This document shows, piece by piece, positions 9,176 through 17,538 of a stretch of 64,000 bases of DNA. Positions within the stretch are counted from its first letter, which is position 1. Each line of letters starts with the position of its first letter. Both the position numbers and the translations under genes were made by a program. Origin of the DNA: Mycolicibacterium moriokaense (GTDB taxonomy: Bacteria; Actinomycetota; Actinomycetes; Mycobacteriales; Mycobacteriaceae); contig NZ_QQBJ01000011.1 of the NCBI RefSeq assembly GCF_003347205.1, forward strand, positions 1 to 64,000. The letters are read 5' to 3'. The notes below the pieces were generated by a model that saw only the letters and a program-made list of their open reading frames with translations, was not told where the DNA came from and searched no databases.

Positions 9176-10426
9176 ATGCCTGTGACCGATGCCAACGCCG
9201 CCGTCGTGCACCTCGACGACCTGGCGCAACCCCGCTTCGGCCCAGAGGCGCAACAGATTCTCGATGCGATGGCCACGATCGCGGGCGACTGCCCGCTCGA
9301 TGCCGAGGTGCTGCACGCCAAGGCCACCGCCGAGACCGGCCTCGACGACTTCGGCCCCGACGACTACCGCGACCGGCTCGACGTGTATCTCACTGCGCTG
9401 CAGGAGATCCCGAACATGCACCCGGCGGGCGTGGTGAACTTCCACACGCAGCTGCTGCAGTGGCTGAAAAACCGGCTGCTGCTGTCCGAACTGCTGGGCC
9501 GGCATCCCGAGATCCGCGACATCGAACTGGTGGCGCCCATCGTGATCGCGGGCCTGCCCCGCACCGGCACCACGCACCTGCACAACCTGCTGGCCGCCGG
9601 GCCGACCTTTCGCACCATGCCGTACTGGGAGAGCAACGAGCCGTTCCCGCTGCCCGCGGAGGCGGGCGTCGAACCGGACCCGCGGCGGCGGATGGACGTG
9701 GCCGTGCAGGTGATCGACATCGTCATGCCGCATTTCCGGCTGATGCACGAGATGACGACCGATCACGTGCACGAGGAGATCCAATTACTGGCCAATGATT
9801 TCTCCACGATGTTGTTCGAGACGCTGGGCCATGTGCCGCGGTGGCGCGACTACTACATGGCCCACGACCAGACGTCGCATTACGAATACCTCGAGACTCA
9901 GCTCAAGGCGATGCAGTTCCTGCGCGGCGGCCGGCGGTGGCTGCTGAAGTCGCCGCAGCACCTCGAGCAGCTTCCCGTGCTGAACAAGGTCTTTCCCGGG
10001 GTGTTCGTGATCTTCACGCATCGCGACCCGACGCCGGTCACGCTGTCGATGCTGGCCATGCTCACCTACTCCGCGCGGATGCACTGTTCGCCGGTGCCGG
10101 TCAACGACATCGCGGCGACCTGGGTGGACCGGCTGGGCTCGATGCTCGGCGCGCTGGTGCGCGACCGCGACGCCATTCCGCCGGAGCGGTCGATCGACGT
10201 GCGGTTCGACGAGTTCATGGCCGACGAGTTGGCCGTCGCCGCGCAGGTGTACGAGCAGGCGGGCGAGACGCTGGACGACGACGCCCGGACGGCCATCGCC
10301 GGCTACCTGGCCGGGCACCGCCGCGGCAGGCACGGCACCGTCGCCACGTCGCCCGAGATGTTCGGCCTCGCCGAGGCCGACCTGCGCGAGCCGTTCACCA
10401 GCTACGTCGCCCGCTTCCTGTCCTGA
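9176..10426 (+). CDS. Sulfotransferase-family protein (PAPS-dependent type)
   Basis: A 416-residue cytosolic protein. The GLPRTGTTHLH loop (residues 126-136) is the 5'-phosphosulfate-binding P-loop-like motif of the sulfotransferase_3 family. A downstream RWLLKSPQHLEQLP segment with the VFIFTHRDP-like stretch corresponds to the 3'-phosphate-binding region (Arg/Ser). Mycobacteria have several such proteins; substrates are known for only a few (for example trehalose and sulfated menaquinone enzymes), and this one cannot be assigned. The ATG at 9176 has a good GAGGAG ribosome site at 9163-9168. It is divergent from the TetR gene. Confidence 0.82.
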   Translation: MPVTDANAAVVHLDDLAQPRFGPEAQQILDAMATIAGDCPLDAEVLHAKATAETGLDDFGPDDYRDRLDVYLTALQEIPNMHPAGVVNFHTQLLQWLKNRLLLSELLGRHPEIRDIELVAPIVIAGLPRTGTTHLHNLLAAGPTFRTMPYWESNEPFPLPAEAGVEPDPRRRMDVAVQVIDIVMPHFRLMHEMTTDHVHEEIQLLANDFSTMLFETLGHVPRWRDYYMAHDQTSHYEYLETQLKAMQFLRGGRRWLLKSPQHLEQLPVLNKVFPGVFVIFTHRDPTPVTLSMLAMLTYSARMHCSPVPVNDIAATWVDRLGSMLGALVRDRDAIPPERSIDVRFDEFMADELAVAAQVYEQAGETLDDDARTAIAGYLAGHRRGRHGTVATSPEMFGLAEADLREPFTSYVARFLS

Positions 10427-10460
10427 TTTCTCCCCGCGAGCAGGGCCGCGGAAAGCGTGG

Positions 10461-10805
10461 CTAGCCGGTGGAGGTGCCGGTCCAGTATTCGGCGAAACGG
10501 TCGCCCTCGACGCGCAGGATGTCGTTGCCGGTGAAGCGCATGGGCCCGTCGTCCGAGCGGCCCGTCCCGACCCACCGACCGGCCACCATGTCGCCGTCAA
10601 CCAGCGGTCCCAGCTCGATCGAGAAGGTCAGGCCGGCGAACATGTTCCGGGTCTCGGCGATGATCGCCGCCAGCCCGTCGGGGCCGCGCACATCGCGGTC
10701 GGGCCAGTGACCGACGAAGTCGGCGCTGATGATCTCGGAGGCGACGGGCTCGCCCGCCCACAGCTCGTTGATCCAGCGCTCGTAGAGCTCCTTCGGCGAG
10801 GTCAT
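10461..10805 (-). CDS. SnoaL-like polyketide-cyclase-fold protein
   Basis: A 114-residue single-domain protein of the NTF2/SnoaL-like superfamily. It begins LYERWINELWAGEP, has the conserved FVGHWPDRDVRGPDGL stretch, and ends in alternating beta strands (VAGRWVGTGRSDDGP). Members bind small hydrophobic ligands and act as cyclases, isomerases or non-enzymatic binding proteins; active-site residues are too variable to call a reaction here. It is convergent with the sulfotransferase gene and starts 136 bp from the moxR gene in the opposite direction. Confidence 0.75.
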   Translation of the reverse strand: MTSPKELYERWINELWAGEPVASEIISADFVGHWPDRDVRGPDGLAAIIAETRNMFAGLTFSIELGPLVDGDMVAGRWVGTGRSDDGPMRFTGNDILRVEGDRFAEYWTGTSTG

Positions 10806-10940
10806 GATCAGCGACTACCCTGCGCGGACGACCCATAACCGGTGCCCCGAGGTGTGCGACGTTGCGACCGCGGGTACCCGACGGCTTTACTTCAGGCAGA
10901 AAACCCCAGCTCAGACACGGGCAACTCAGAAAAGGCAGCG

Positions 10941-11942
10941 ATGACATCGGCACCGGTACGCCTCGACCAGCGCGATATCGCCCAGGCGCAACGCATCGTC
11001 GGGGCGGTCAGCGACGCCTTCGCCGCGAAGGTGGTCGGGCAGGACAACCTGCGCGAGTCGCTGCTGATCGGCCTGCTCGCGGGTGGACACGTGCTGATCG
11101 AGAGCGTGCCGGGGCTGGCGAAGACGACGGCCGCACGGGTGGTCGCCGAGTCCATCCACGGCGGCTTCCAGCGCATCCAGTGCACACCGGACCTGCTGCC
11201 CAGCGACATCATCGGCACCCAGATCTACGACTCGACGAGGAACTCGTTCGCCACCGAGTTGGGCCCCGTCCACACCAACATCGTGCTGCTCGACGAGATC
11301 AACCGCTCGAGCGCCAAGACGCAGAGCGCGATGCTGGAGGCGATGGAGGAGCGCCAGACCACGATCGCCGGCCGCGTCTACCCGATTCCCGAACCGTTCC
11401 TCGTCATCGCCACCCAGAACCCCGTCGATCAGGAGGGCACCTACCCGCTCTCGGAGGCGCAGACCGACAGGTTCCTGCTCAAGGACGTGTTGGCGTACCC
11501 CTCCCCCGAGCAGGAGGTGGAGGTGATGGACCGGATGGACGCCGGCCTGTACGACAGAAATCACCGCAGCAGGCCCGTCGTCAACCTCGACGACGTGCGG
11601 CGAGCGCAGGAGATCGTCCGCCGCGTCCACATGGACCGGGCGCTGATGCTCTACGCCAGTGAACTGGTGGCGGTCACCCGCACACCCGAGCAATACCTGC
11701 CCCGCGAACTCGCCCGGCTGATCGAGTACGGCGGAAGTCCCCGCGCGACGATCGCATTCTGCAAATCCGCACGCGCACTGGCGGTTCTGTCGGGCCGCGG
11801 CCACGTCATTCCCGACGATGTCGCACGGCTCGCCTACCGGGTGCTGCGGCACCGCCTCATCCTCGGATTCGAAGCCGCCAGCACCGGCGTCACCCCCGAG
11901 ATCATCATCGACGCGGTCCTGCAAGCGGTGCGGGTGCCCTGA
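10941..11942 (+). CDS. moxR: MoxR-family AAA+ ATPase
   Basis: A 333-residue AAA+ ATPase with a modified Walker A (ESVPGLAKT, residues 54-62), Walker B LLDEIN (116-121), sensor 1 ATQNP and the C-terminal lid. MoxR proteins act as chaperone-like ATPases that help mature or insert metal into partners carrying VWA domains. The ATG at 10941 follows an AAAGGCAG ribosome site. It heads a run of six same-strand genes (moxR, DUF58, small membrane protein, two VWA-like membrane proteins, TPR protein) joined by short gaps or overlaps, the usual MoxR operon arrangement. The client protein in this organism is unknown. Confidence 0.93.
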   Translation: MTSAPVRLDQRDIAQAQRIVGAVSDAFAAKVVGQDNLRESLLIGLLAGGHVLIESVPGLAKTTAARVVAESIHGGFQRIQCTPDLLPSDIIGTQIYDSTRNSFATELGPVHTNIVLLDEINRSSAKTQSAMLEAMEERQTTIAGRVYPIPEPFLVIATQNPVDQEGTYPLSEAQTDRFLLKDVLAYPSPEQEVEVMDRMDAGLYDRNHRSRPVVNLDDVRRAQEIVRRVHMDRALMLYASELVAVTRTPEQYLPRELARLIEYGGSPRATIAFCKSARALAVLSGRGHVIPDDVARLAYRVLRHRLILGFEAASTGVTPEIIIDAVLQAVRVP

Positions 11943-11950
11943 GGGCTGTC

Positions 11951-12823
11951 ATGAGCAAGCATCTCAACCGGGCGAGGTCGCACTTCGGCACCGACACCCG
12001 CGGCCTGCTGGAAGGCGGGCGATACTCGTTGTTGCACAGCCGCAGTTTGGAATTCGACGATCTGCGGCCATATGTGCGCGGCGATGACGTGCGCGACATC
12101 GACTGGAAGGCATCGGCGCGTTCGGGCAGCGTGCTGATCAAGCGCTTCGTCGACGAGAAGCACCACAAGATCCTGCTGGTCGCCGATGCGGGCCGCAACA
12201 TGACGGCCGCCGCGCCCAGCGGCGAGGCGAAAGCCGATGTGGCCGCCAACATCCTCGGCGCCGTCGGCCTGATCACCCTCGGGCGCGCCGACCAGGTCGG
12301 CATGGTGTACGGCGATGCCCGAGGGTCCGTGAACATCCGACAGGGCCGCGGCGAGACCCACATCGAGAACATGCTGCACCGGTATTACGGGCATGCCCTT
12401 GCCGAGCCCGGGCTCAGCAGCATCGTCTGCCAACTGGATTACGTGGCAACGCATTACCGTCGCCCGATGCTCGTCGTGGTGGTGTCCGACGAACCCGACG
12501 TCGACGACCGTCTCACGGACGTGGCCCGCCGCCTCGCCGGACGCCACGATGTCATCTGGGCCATGGTGTCCGACGCCCCGGCCGTAGGCGCACCTCGCAC
12601 CGACGACGACGGATACGACGTCGCGACCGGACGATTCGTCATCGGCGGCGCCAACCTGAGCCCGCGGATCGTCGCCGCCTACCGGCGCGCCGAGCAGAAC
12701 CGGCGCCGCGAACTCGACGAGTTCATGACCGCACTGTCCGTCCCGCACACCATCGTCGGTGGCAGCAGGCAGATCCGCACCCGGCTGACCGAGACGATGC
12801 AGGTTTTCGCGCGTGCCGGATAA
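11951..12823 (+). CDS. DUF58 protein of the MoxR operon
   Basis: A 290-residue soluble protein. The central SLEFDDLRPYVRGDDVRDIDWKASAR region is the hallmark of DUF58; a degenerate VWA-like half follows (KILLVADAGRNM..., then MLVVVVSDEPD). DUF58 proteins nearly always follow moxR and are thought to bridge the ATPase with the membrane VWA proteins. The ATG lies nine bases after the moxR stop, and the 3' end overlaps the next gene by eleven bases. Confidence 0.9.
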   Translation: MSKHLNRARSHFGTDTRGLLEGGRYSLLHSRSLEFDDLRPYVRGDDVRDIDWKASARSGSVLIKRFVDEKHHKILLVADAGRNMTAAAPSGEAKADVAANILGAVGLITLGRADQVGMVYGDARGSVNIRQGRGETHIENMLHRYYGHALAEPGLSSIVCQLDYVATHYRRPMLVVVVSDEPDVDDRLTDVARRLAGRHDVIWAMVSDAPAVGAPRTDDDGYDVATGRFVIGGANLSPRIVAAYRRAEQNRRRELDEFMTALSVPHTIVGGSRQIRTRLTETMQVFARAG

Positions 12824-13286
12824 CGTCCTCGATTTCGTGATCGGCCCGTCGCCGTATGCGGCGATGTGGCTGTGGCTCGGCCTGGCGCTGCTGGTGCTCG
12901 TCATTGCCTGGTTTGCCGCAATCATCGTCTGGACGCTTCCGGCGCAACGGCTGCGATCCATCCCTTGGATCCGGTCCGTGCACGCAAAGCTGTTGCGGCG
13001 CCGGTTCTCCCGCGCCATCCGCGGCATCGAGACCCGCTACCGTGCGGGCGAGATCTCCGCGGCGCAGGCCGGTGGGCAGATGAGCCGGACACTACGCAGC
13101 TTCCTGCACCAGGCGACGGGCACGCGCGCGCAGTACATGCACGTCGAGGCCATCGCGTCGAGCGACCTCGCCGGGGCGGCACCGCTGTTCGAAACGCTCA
13201 ACGACGCGCAGTTCAACGGCGCTTCGGCGGTGCAGATCAGCGATGCCGGCGCGACGGCCGAGGAGTTGATCCGGTCGTGGACCTGA
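12813..13286 (+). CDS. Membrane-anchored DUF4381-like protein of the MoxR operon
   Basis: A 157-residue protein starting at a GTG inside the end of the DUF58 gene. Residues ~11-37 are a single strong transmembrane helix, followed by a basic cytoplasmic stretch and a helical domain that includes YRAGEISAAQAGGQMSRTLRSFL. This size, topology and operon position match the small membrane partner (DUF4381 type) between DUF58 and VWA genes in MoxR operons; assignment to DUF4381 is by context and general resemblance. Its end overlaps the next start by ten bases. Confidence 0.72.
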   Translation: MPDNVLDFVIGPSPYAAMWLWLGLALLVLVIAWFAAIIVWTLPAQRLRSIPWIRSVHAKLLRRRFSRAIRGIETRYRAGEISAAQAGGQMSRTLRSFLHQATGTRAQYMHVEAIASSDLAGAAPLFETLNDAQFNGASAVQISDAGATAEELIRSWT

Positions 13287-14269
13287 CCTGGTGGCCGGTC
13301 GCCGTCGCCGGGTTCGCCTGTCTCGCAGTGGCTGTGGGCCTCGCGCTGCTACTCCCGATGGAGCAGGTCCGCCGGCAGCTGCGCCGGATGGCGAACACGT
13401 CACGGCTCACCCGGCTGCCCGAGTACGCGCGACTGGCCAGGACGCGGCTGCTGTCGATGATGGTCGCGGTGGTGCTGCTCGCGGTGTTGTTCAGTGCGGC
13501 CGTGGTGGCGGGCGCCCGGCCGAGCGGTTCGTGGTGGGCGACGGCGCCGTCGGACCCGCCGCAGGACATCATGCTGTGCGTCGGTCAGCCGGTCACCGAT
13601 CCCTTGACGGGCGACTTCCTCACCTATTTCGCGAACCAGGCGCGAACGTATGGCACCCAGCGCATCGGGCTGACGTCGACGAACCGCCGGGTCATCCCGA
13701 TGACGCGCGACTATCAATACGTCGCCGCGACGTTGGGCGACCTCGCCGCGCTGTCGCGCGACACGGGCGACAGGTCCACCGCGGGCTTCTCCCCCGCGGT
13801 GTCCTACATCGACTACGCACCCAGCGTTGAGGACATTCTGGCGTTGTGCCTGACCGGATTCCCGTCGTTCGATTCCACCAGTCCACAACGCCGTTCGCTG
13901 ATCTACCTGGGCCCCGGGCAGCTTCGGCAACCCGACGAGGCGCGGCCGTCGCTGCTGACCAGCTCCCAACTCGGCGCCCTGGCCAGCGAGGCGGGAGTGC
14001 AGATCAACGCCCTCAGCCCGTCGGGCCGCGTGGCCGGTGATCTGCCATCGATCGCGAAATCCACTGGTGGTCAGTACTTCTCGCTGGAGAATCGCGAAGA
14101 CCGCCTCGGAGGCGATCTGGACGCCATCCGGGCCAACCCGCCGGTCGCGTCCGCACCGGCCGACGAGACCGTCACCTCCTGGTACGGCGACGCGCCCGCT
14201 CTGCCGCTGCTGGTCGCCGTCGTCTCGGCGGCGCTGTTGTGCGTGTCGCTGGTGGTGTTGCGCCGATGA
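13277..14269 (+). CDS. Membrane protein with degenerate VWA-like domain
   Basis: A 330-residue protein from a GTG at 13277, overlapping the upstream gene by ten bases. Membrane helices lie at ~5-26, ~57-77 and ~308-327, the BatA-like topology of VWA proteins in MoxR operons. The first strand of the expected VWA domain reads DIMLCVGQPVTDP, so the D-x-S-x-S metal site is absent. Later strands (RRSLIYLGPGQL) and the helix of a Rossmann-like fold appear retained. It probably binds partners without metal. The stop overlaps the next start (ATGA). Confidence 0.72.
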   Translation: MDLTWWPVAVAGFACLAVAVGLALLLPMEQVRRQLRRMANTSRLTRLPEYARLARTRLLSMMVAVVLLAVLFSAAVVAGARPSGSWWATAPSDPPQDIMLCVGQPVTDPLTGDFLTYFANQARTYGTQRIGLTSTNRRVIPMTRDYQYVAATLGDLAALSRDTGDRSTAGFSPAVSYIDYAPSVEDILALCLTGFPSFDSTSPQRRSLIYLGPGQLRQPDEARPSLLTSSQLGALASEAGVQINALSPSGRVAGDLPSIAKSTGGQYFSLENREDRLGGDLDAIRANPPVASAPADETVTSWYGDAPALPLLVAVVSAALLCVSLVVLRR

Positions 14270-15210
14270 CGCTGCAGCCGGTACTGCCGCCGATCGTGCT
14301 GCTGGTGATCGCGATCGTCGTCGTCGCGCTGCGATTGCTGACCATGCGTCAGTTGCACGCCAGCGCGGGCGCACGGTGGGCGACCGTCTGGCGCTGGTCC
14401 GGGCTGACCCTCGCCGTGCTGCTGGTCCTGATCGCCGCACTGCGCCCGGGCATCGAGCACGGCGAGCGGGCGGACGCCGCGGCCACCCGGTCGGCGGGAA
14501 ACACCAACGTGTTCTTCGTCGTTGACCGGTCGGCGGATTCCGCGGTCGAGGACATCGGCGCAGGCCAGTCGCGAATGTCGGCCATCCGCAATGACATCCA
14601 GGCGCTCATCGAGCGATACCCGCACGCCCGCTTCGCGATCATCGCGTTCGCGGCCCGGCCGTCGCTGGACTGGCCGCTGTCCGAGGACGCATGGAGCCTA
14701 CGGCCCGAGGTCGCCCGCATCGCACCGTACGCCGCGGGCGACACCCCGGAAGACGTGAATGCCGCGGCCGCGTCGAACGTGCTGCGCTATCAGCTGATCG
14801 CCGCCGGCCAGCAGTATCCGGACTCCACGAGCCTGGTGTACTACTTCGGCTCGGGCGCGCCCGGTTCCAGCGCACCGCAGGGCGAGTTCGACCCGAACGC
14901 GGGTTCCGTCAACGGCGGCGCGGTGTTCGGCTACGGCGCCACCCAGGACGAACGGCGTCTGCGCGCGATCGCCGACCAACTCGGCGTGCCCTACGTCGAC
15001 CGCGGTGACGGCGGGCCCGTCGCGCAATCCGTCCCCGGTGGCGATGCTGCGGTGATCTCGCCTGCGGCGCCGTCGTCGGGCGTCGCCGACCGCACCGAGT
15101 TCTACTGGTTGTTCTCGACACTGGCTGCCGTGCTGATTCTCTTCGAGCTCTTCGCCAGCATCCGCGACATCCGGCGCACGCGATCCGCCCGACGGGATGT
15201 GACGTCGTGA
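14266..15210 (+). CDS. VWA-domain membrane protein with altered MIDAS
   Basis: A 314-residue protein: transmembrane helices ~7-23 and ~46-61, a periplasm- or cytosol-facing VWA domain (~80-260), and a C-terminal helix (~285-303). The strand NVFFVVDRSADS places the metal-ion-dependent adhesion site at D87-x-S89-x-D91, a change from the canonical D-x-S-x-S. Position after DUF58 and before a TPR protein matches BatB-type partners of MoxR. It overlaps both neighbours by four bases (ATGA upstream, GTGA downstream), so subunits are likely made in fixed ratio. Confidence 0.82.
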   Translation: MTLQPVLPPIVLLVIAIVVVALRLLTMRQLHASAGARWATVWRWSGLTLAVLLVLIAALRPGIEHGERADAAATRSAGNTNVFFVVDRSADSAVEDIGAGQSRMSAIRNDIQALIERYPHARFAIIAFAARPSLDWPLSEDAWSLRPEVARIAPYAAGDTPEDVNAAAASNVLRYQLIAAGQQYPDSTSLVYYFGSGAPGSSAPQGEFDPNAGSVNGGAVFGYGATQDERRLRAIADQLGVPYVDRGDGGPVAQSVPGGDAAVISPAAPSSGVADRTEFYWLFSTLAAVLILFELFASIRDIRRTRSARRDVTS

Positions 15211-15923
15211 GCAGGCCGTCGCGGTTGGCGTTGCGGCGCAGGCTGATTCTGTTCTCGGCGCCGGTGATGCTGGTCGCCTTGCTGGCCGCCGTCAAGATGA
15301 TATCGGTGGTGGTCGCAGGCGATTCCGCCGTCTCGAACTACCGCGACCGCGACGCCGACGCATTGAGCGGGAACGTCGCCACGCTGGATACGCTCAACGT
15401 CGTCGAGCGGGCCAAGGCGCCGTTCGCTGCGGGCACGCTGGCCGTTCTGCAGGGCCGCCTCGACGACGCCGACGCGCGGTTCACCGAGGCGCTGGCGCTG
15501 ACGGACGCGGGTCAGACCTGCCCGGTGCTGGTGAACCTCGAACTCGTTCGCGAACGCCAGGGCGACGTCGACGGCTGGGAAGGCAGGCCGGAGCAGGCGC
15601 GCGAGCGGTACCGCAGCGCATTGGCCGTCGTCCAGACGGCGCCGCGCGGATGCTTCGAGAACAACGACGACGCCGACCCCGACCGCCGGGCGGTCCGCAA
15701 CGACTCGGCCGCGCGCCTGACGGCCAAGCTGGCCGGAGTCGACGACGCGCCACCACCGCCGCCGCCCGCACCGCCACCTGCCCCACCTCCGCCGCCGTCG
15801 GCTCCGCCGCCCCCGGCGGGCGCGTCGGATCCCGACGGACAACCGGGCGAACTCCGGCTGGACCCGGGCAACGGAGACCCCGTCGACAAGCTGCGGCAAA
15901 TACTGCAAGACGCCGCAGGATGA
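15207..15923 (+). CDS. TPR-like protein with proline-rich tail, last gene of MoxR operon
   Basis: A 238-residue protein: N-terminal membrane anchor (~13-37), a helical tetratricopeptide-like region (~65-165; GTLAVLQGRLDDADARFTEALAL reads as one TPR unit), then a run of prolines (~183-203) and a short acidic/helical C-terminus. This resembles BatC/BatE-like TPR partners at the end of MoxR operons. The GTG start overlaps the VWA gene stop (GTGA). The poly-proline segment is a probable flexible linker or protein-binding surface; its DNA is a low-complexity CCG/CCA tract. Confidence 0.75.
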   Translation: MSRPSRLALRRRLILFSAPVMLVALLAAVKMISVVVAGDSAVSNYRDRDADALSGNVATLDTLNVVERAKAPFAAGTLAVLQGRLDDADARFTEALALTDAGQTCPVLVNLELVRERQGDVDGWEGRPEQARERYRSALAVVQTAPRGCFENNDDADPDRRAVRNDSAARLTAKLAGVDDAPPPPPPAPPPAPPPPPSAPPPPAGASDPDGQPGELRLDPGNGDPVDKLRQILQDAAG

Positions 15924-15949
15924 GCCGTCTTCGCGCGTAGCCTCGGCCC

Positions 15950-16750
15950 ATGAGTGACGATGACGTCGAACAGGCAGGTCGACTGGCGAGCGGAAACGTC
16001 GCGGCGCTGCTCCCCGAAGACGGCCGCACCATCGACGAAGAGCGCCTGCACCGCAAGCAGAACCTGGCCGCGGCGTTCCGGCTCTTCAGCCGCTTCGGTT
16101 TCGACGAAGGCGTCGCGGGCCACATCACCGCCCGCGACCCGGAACTGACCGACCATTTCTGGGTCAACCCGTTCGGCATGCACTTCGGCCACATCCGCGT
16201 CAGCGATCTGCTCCTGGTGCGCCATGACGGGACTGTCGTCGAAGGTGACCGACCGCTGAACCAGGCCGCGTTCGCCATCCATTCGCAGGTGCACGCCGCC
16301 CGCCCCGACGTGATCAGCGCCGCCCACTCGCATTCGGTGTACGGCAAGACGTGGTCCACGCTCGCGCGGCTCCTCGACCCGATCACCCAGGACGCGTGCG
16401 CCTTCTACGACGACCACGCGCTGTTCGACCAGTACTCGGGTGTGGTGCTGGACCTCGAGGAGGGCAAGCGCATCGCCCATCAGCTCGGCGACAGCAAGGC
16501 CGTCATCCTGCGTAACCACGGCCTGCTCACCGTCGGCCATTCCGTCGAAGAGGCCGCATGGTGGTTCATCACGATGGAGCGGTCCTGCCAGGCGCAGCTG
16601 ATGGCCGAGGCCGCGGGCACCCCGGTGCTGATCGAGCCCGCGATGGCCAAACACACCGCGGGGCAAGTCGGCACCCATTTCGCCGGCTGGTTCAGCTTCC
16701 AGCCCCTGTACGCGCGAATCACCCGCGAACAGCCCGACCTGTTCGATTGA
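15950..16750 (+). CDS. Class II aldolase/adducin-domain protein
   Basis: A 266-residue protein of the class II aldolase/adducin fold. The zinc ligands are visible as HSH (H126, H128) in the AAHSHSVYGK segment and H190 in ILRNHGLLTVG; the phosphate-binding GHIT/DP region is near residues 57-64. Such proteins cleave or epimerise small sugar phosphates (fuculose-, ribulose-phosphate type); in actinobacteria close relatives are unassigned, and the conserved HALFDQYSG insertion makes a classical aldolase less certain. The stop overlaps the TTG start of the HD-domain gene. Confidence 0.85.
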   Translation: MSDDDVEQAGRLASGNVAALLPEDGRTIDEERLHRKQNLAAAFRLFSRFGFDEGVAGHITARDPELTDHFWVNPFGMHFGHIRVSDLLLVRHDGTVVEGDRPLNQAAFAIHSQVHAARPDVISAAHSHSVYGKTWSTLARLLDPITQDACAFYDDHALFDQYSGVVLDLEEGKRIAHQLGDSKAVILRNHGLLTVGHSVEEAAWWFITMERSCQAQLMAEAAGTPVLIEPAMAKHTAGQVGTHFAGWFSFQPLYARITREQPDLFD

Positions 16751-17535
16751 GCACGCCGACGCCGACGCCGGCACCCGACCCGCACCGCATCGGTGGGCTG
16801 GCCTGGGCGCAGCGAACCAAGGGACGTCTGACCGCGGCCGAGCGGCGCCGCCTGCTGGGCTCGATCGCCACGGGGCTGAGCACATACGTTGCGGGCCGCG
16901 TCAAAGCCGCGACGGGCCGGGTGCCGCCGGGGGCGCGCGACCTGTCCGCCACCGCGCTGACACCGCCCGACTCGCGGCTGGCCCGCGTCGCCGAAGAGGC
17001 CTGCCGCGAGCAGCCGGCGCCGGTGATCGGCCACGGTTACCGCACCTGGATGTTCGGCGCGGGCCTCGCCGCGCTCGACGAATCCGCGCTCGACATGGAG
17101 CACTTCTACGCCGCATGCCTGCTGCACGACTACGGGATCGCCGAGGCAGTCGACGGAGAAGACTTCACGCTGCGCAGCGCCCGGCGACTGCTGCGGTGCG
17201 CAGAGGGCGCGGGGTTGGAGCCCGACACCCTCAACATCGCAGCGGACGCGGTGACCGTGCACGCCACCCCCGGTATCACCGTCGAGCGCGACGGCGCTCT
17301 CGGCGTGTACATCCAGCAGGGAGCCATGTTCGACCTGGCGGGCCTGCGCCTCGGTGATCTCACCCGCGGCTACCGCCACGACGTGATCACCCGATATCCC
17401 CGCGACGGGGTCAGCGCCGCCATTCTGCCGTTGATCGCAGCCGAGGCCTCGGCCAACCCGGACGGCCGGTTCGCGTTGTTGCGCAGGTGCGGGCTGCCAA
17501 TGTTGGTGCGGATGAACCCGATTCGGCCGCGCTGA
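16747..17535 (+). CDS. HD-domain protein
   Basis: A 262-residue protein containing an HD metal-dependent phosphohydrolase core: GHGYRTWMF (H96), the HD pair in CLLHDYGIAE (H127, D128), and a later VHATPG segment supplying a further ligand. The N-terminus is Pro/Thr-rich. I place the start at a TTG at 16747 because it overlaps the preceding stop (TTGA) and no better in-frame start is visible before the conserved region. Coupling to an aldolase-like gene suggests a shared small-molecule pathway; the substrate is unknown. It ends three bases before the convergent aminotransferase gene. Confidence 0.78.
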   Translation: MSTPTPTPAPDPHRIGGLAWAQRTKGRLTAAERRRLLGSIATGLSTYVAGRVKAATGRVPPGARDLSATALTPPDSRLARVAEEACREQPAPVIGHGYRTWMFGAGLAALDESALDMEHFYAACLLHDYGIAEAVDGEDFTLRSARRLLRCAEGAGLEPDTLNIAADAVTVHATPGITVERDGALGVYIQQGAMFDLAGLRLGDLTRGYRHDVITRYPRDGVSAAILPLIAAEASANPDGRFALLRRCGLPMLVRMNPIRPR

Positions 17536-17538
17536 GGG

